Positions 62,147 through 64,000 of a stretch of DNA of 64,000 nt are shown here, one piece after another; position 1 is the stretch's first letter, and each line of letters begins with the position of its first letter. Origin of the DNA: JACJXW01 sp964418125 (GTDB taxonomy: Bacteria > Bacteroidota > Bacteroidia > Chitinophagales > Saprospiraceae). Under the pieces are notes generated by a model. The model was given only the letters and a program-made list of their open reading frames with translations. It was not told the DNA's origin and searched no databases. The DNA lies in assembly GCA_964418125.1 (NCBI GenBank), contig CAYQKY010000014.1, forward strand, positions 28,272 to 92,271, in the 5' to 3' direction. The position numbers and the translations under genes were made by a program.

Positions 62147-63568
62147 ATGGAAGTAAAAACAGAAACAAAGATCAGGATCCGGACAAGCGTCCGCCGTTAC
62201 CTCGCCGATACGGTGACTCCGGTCACGCTTTTCATGAAGGCACGGGACCGGTATACTGAGCCGGTCCTTCTGGAAAACAACGATTTCAGAAGCAAGGAAG
62301 ATTGTTTTTCCTTCCTCGGCTTTGATGTGATCGGGAGTTTCCAGGTGGAGCGGGGGCTTGTCCGGGAGCAATTCCCGGGAGAAAGTATTCGGGAAATAAG
62401 CGTTGAGGATGTTTCAACGGTCTCGAACGCCATGCAGCGCTTTCTCCAGCGCTTCGATGTACAATACGAGTCGCCCTACCCCGGTTTCAACGGCCTGATC
62501 GGCTACACCGGTTTCGATGGAGTACAGTACTTTGACACCCTGCAGTTCGATCCGCAAAAGCGCAAATTCAACCTGCCGGATATCCGCTACAACCTGTATC
62601 GTTTCATCCTGGCCATCAACCATTTCCGGGATGAACTGTTCGTGCTGGAAAACCTTCCGGAAGGGGAGGCTTCCCGTATGGAAGAGGTGGAAAGCCTCAT
62701 TCGCAGCCAGAAATTTGCGTCTCATGAATTCCGTATGTGTGGGGAGGAGGCCAGTAACCTCACTGATGATCAGTTTATGGAGCTGGTAACCATCGGCAAA
62801 CGGCATTGCCAGTTGGGAGACGTTTTTCAGATCGTCTTCAGCCGGCAGTTCTCTCAGTCCTTTACCGGTGACGATTTTACCGTTTACCGGGCGCTGCGCT
62901 CCATTAATCCTTCGCCTTATCTGTTCTACGCGGACTATGGGAGTTATCGTATTTTCGGCTCCTCACCGGAGACTCAGATGGCGGTCCGCAACGGGGTGGC
63001 CAGTGTCAACCCCATTGCCGGGACTTACCGCCGCACCGGCGACGACATCGAGGATGCCCGCAAGGCCCTGGAGTTGTCGAAAGACCCTAAGGAGAACGCC
63101 GAGCACATTATGCTGGTAGACCTTGCCCGCAACGACCTGGGGCGCCATGCCGTCAATGTGCAGGTCAAAGAGCTGAAAGACATACATTTTTTCAGCCACG
63201 TGATCCACCTCGTTTCGAAAGTGGTGGGCGAACTGGAGCCCTCCACCAACCCGGTTCAGGTATTCGGCGACACCTTTCCCGCCGGAACGCTCTCCGGGGC
63301 GCCGAAATATAAAGCCATCGAACTGATCAACAAATATGAGAACCAGAACCGCAGCTTCTACGGCGGCGCCCTGGGGTATATCAACTTCAACGGCGAGATG
63401 AACAAGGCTATCGTCATTCGCTCCTTCCTCAGCCGGAATAATGTACTGTATTACCAGGCTGGTGCGGGCATCGTAGCCGCCAGCGTGGAAGAGAAAGAGC
63501 TGCAGGAAGTCAACAACAAACTGGGCGCCCTGAAGAAAGCGCTGGTGGAAGCGGAAAAGTTACTCTGA
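62147..63568 (+). CDS. trpE: Anthranilate synthase component I
   Basis: A 473-residue chorismate-utilising enzyme making anthranilate from chorismate and ammonia delivered by TrpG. Core motifs: SPYLFYADYGSYRIFGSSPE, NPIAGTYRRTGDD, EHIMLVDLARNDLGR, FPAGTLSGAPKYKA and YQAGAGIVAAS. An N-terminal LLENND segment sits where the LLES tryptophan feedback site lies in characterised TrpE enzymes, so feedback inhibition is likely. The preceding Trp leader settles trpE over the close relative pabB. trpG starts 55 bp after its stop. Confidence 0.94.
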   Translation: MEVKTETKIRIRTSVRRYLADTVTPVTLFMKARDRYTEPVLLENNDFRSKEDCFSFLGFDVIGSFQVERGLVREQFPGESIREISVEDVSTVSNAMQRFLQRFDVQYESPYPGFNGLIGYTGFDGVQYFDTLQFDPQKRKFNLPDIRYNLYRFILAINHFRDELFVLENLPEGEASRMEEVESLIRSQKFASHEFRMCGEEASNLTDDQFMELVTIGKRHCQLGDVFQIVFSRQFSQSFTGDDFTVYRALRSINPSPYLFYADYGSYRIFGSSPETQMAVRNGVASVNPIAGTYRRTGDDIEDARKALELSKDPKENAEHIMLVDLARNDLGRHAVNVQVKELKDIHFFSHVIHLVSKVVGELEPSTNPVQVFGDTFPAGTLSGAPKYKAIELINKYENQNRSFYGGALGYINFNGEMNKAIVIRSFLSRNNVLYYQAGAGIVAASVEEKELQEVNNKLGALKKALVEAEKLL

Positions 63569-63623
63569 AAAATCACTCCCCGTCTTCGCCATGGGCTCAG
63601 CCGGGTAAAATTCACTCATTCAC

Positions 63624-64000
63624 ATGAAGATCCTGGTCCTTGATAATTACGACTCCTTCACCTTCAATCTCGTGCAGTACGTTCAGGAAATACTGGGCCG
63701 CAAGGTGGATGTTTACCGCAACGACGCCATTGCGTTGGATGCCGTAGCAGATTATGACGCCATCATTCTTTCCCCCGGCCCGGGTTTGCCCGCCGAGGCG
63801 GGTATCATGCCGGAACTGATCCGGCGCTATGCTTCCGAAAAGGCCATCCTGGGGGTTTGCCTGGGGCACCAGGCCATTGGCGAGGCTTTCGGCGCCGAGT
63901 TGGAGAACCTTGCCCAGGTCTACCATGGTGTAGAAACCGAGGTGACGGCCACTGTTTCAAAGGAGCCGCTATTCCGGGATATTCCGCGGCAGTTCCAGGC
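63624..64000 (+). CDS. trpG: Anthranilate synthase component II, glutamine amidotransferase (3' end outside window)
   Basis: The first 125 residues of a class I glutamine amidotransferase are present; the gene runs off the window. MKILVLDNYDSFTFNLVQY, ILSPGPGLPAEAG (oxyanion-type region) and catalytic Cys79 in GVCLGHQAIGEAFG are typical of TrpG/PabA. Behind trpE and the Trp attenuator it is assigned as TrpG, supplying ammonia to TrpE; it may also serve folate synthesis if no pabA exists. Confidence 0.92.
   Translation, partial: MKILVLDNYDSFTFNLVQYVQEILGRKVDVYRNDAIALDAVADYDAIILSPGPGLPAEAGIMPELIRRYASEKAILGVCLGHQAIGEAFGAELENLAQVYHGVETEVTATVSKEPLFRDIPRQFQ

Overview
This 64 kb window looks like chromosomal DNA of a Bacteroidota bacterium, most likely a marine or sludge member of Saprospiria. 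That placement is my inference from gene content. The evidence is: two large secreted proteins with type IX secretion C-terminal sorting domains (16.7-20.1 kb and 58.8-61.9 kb), an outer-membrane TonB-type receptor of the carboxypeptidase-regulatory plus beta-barrel kind, promoters of the TAnnTTTG type, a SUF-only iron-sulfur operon, little Shine-Dalgarno signal, and moderately high GC with long antisense shadow frames. No phage, insertion sequence, CRISPR array or rRNA operon was seen.

Layout. 0-9 kb: the C-terminal part of a TamB-like translocation module and a 1865-residue alpha-2-macroglobulin-like lipoprotein with an intact thioester motif. 9.2-16.7 kb: a Lon-N-domain protein and the complete leftward SUF operon sufB-sufC-sufD-sufS-sufE-DUF59(sufT-like)-Rrf2 regulator, with stable hairpins inside two of its gene junctions and a dyad at its promoter. 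16.7-21 kb: a modular leucine-rich-repeat secreted protein and two tRNA-Leu genes (CAG and CAA); the second has a 16-bp copy of its 3' end nearby. 21-31 kb: rseP, rsmE, DUF4159, PspC, mltA, a methyltransferase, a split YeeE/YedE sulfur transporter and a tight three-gene operon (flavin reductase, M20 peptidase, P-loop protein) of unknown role. 32-42 kb: an MFS carrier, then an accessory-looking locus: a TPR-CHAT caspase-like protease gene, a convergent gene for a degenerate serine-recombinase-like DNA-binding protein fused to a beta-sandwich tail, and a three-gene envelope operon (four-helix membrane protein, lipoprotein, membrane-anchored secreted esterase) behind an AT-rich regulatory spacer. 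42-58.7 kb: mostly housekeeping genes (MgtC/DUF4010, RRM RNA-binding protein, Mpv17-like protein, class A penicillin-binding protein, surE-lpxB cluster, hemH, TonB receptor, alpha/beta hydrolase, ppc, holA). 58.8-64 kb: a choice-of-anchor L / dockerin-like secreted protein, then the trp operon start with a recognisable leader peptide, attenuator, trpE and the 5' part of trpG.

How the genes work together. Envelope biology dominates: OM assembly (TamB, TonB receptor), peptidoglycan (PBP1A, MltA), lipid A (LpxB), RseP proteolysis and T9SS cargo. The SUF block is a complete Fe-S assembly unit with its own regulator. The trp leader shows the elements of classical ribosome-mediated attenuation. The best candidate for something undescribed is the 33.6-42.0 kb CHAT / recombinase-like / envelope locus. 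The intergenic spacers are also rich in long imperfect hairpins made of short repeated words, and one palindromic element occurs three times.
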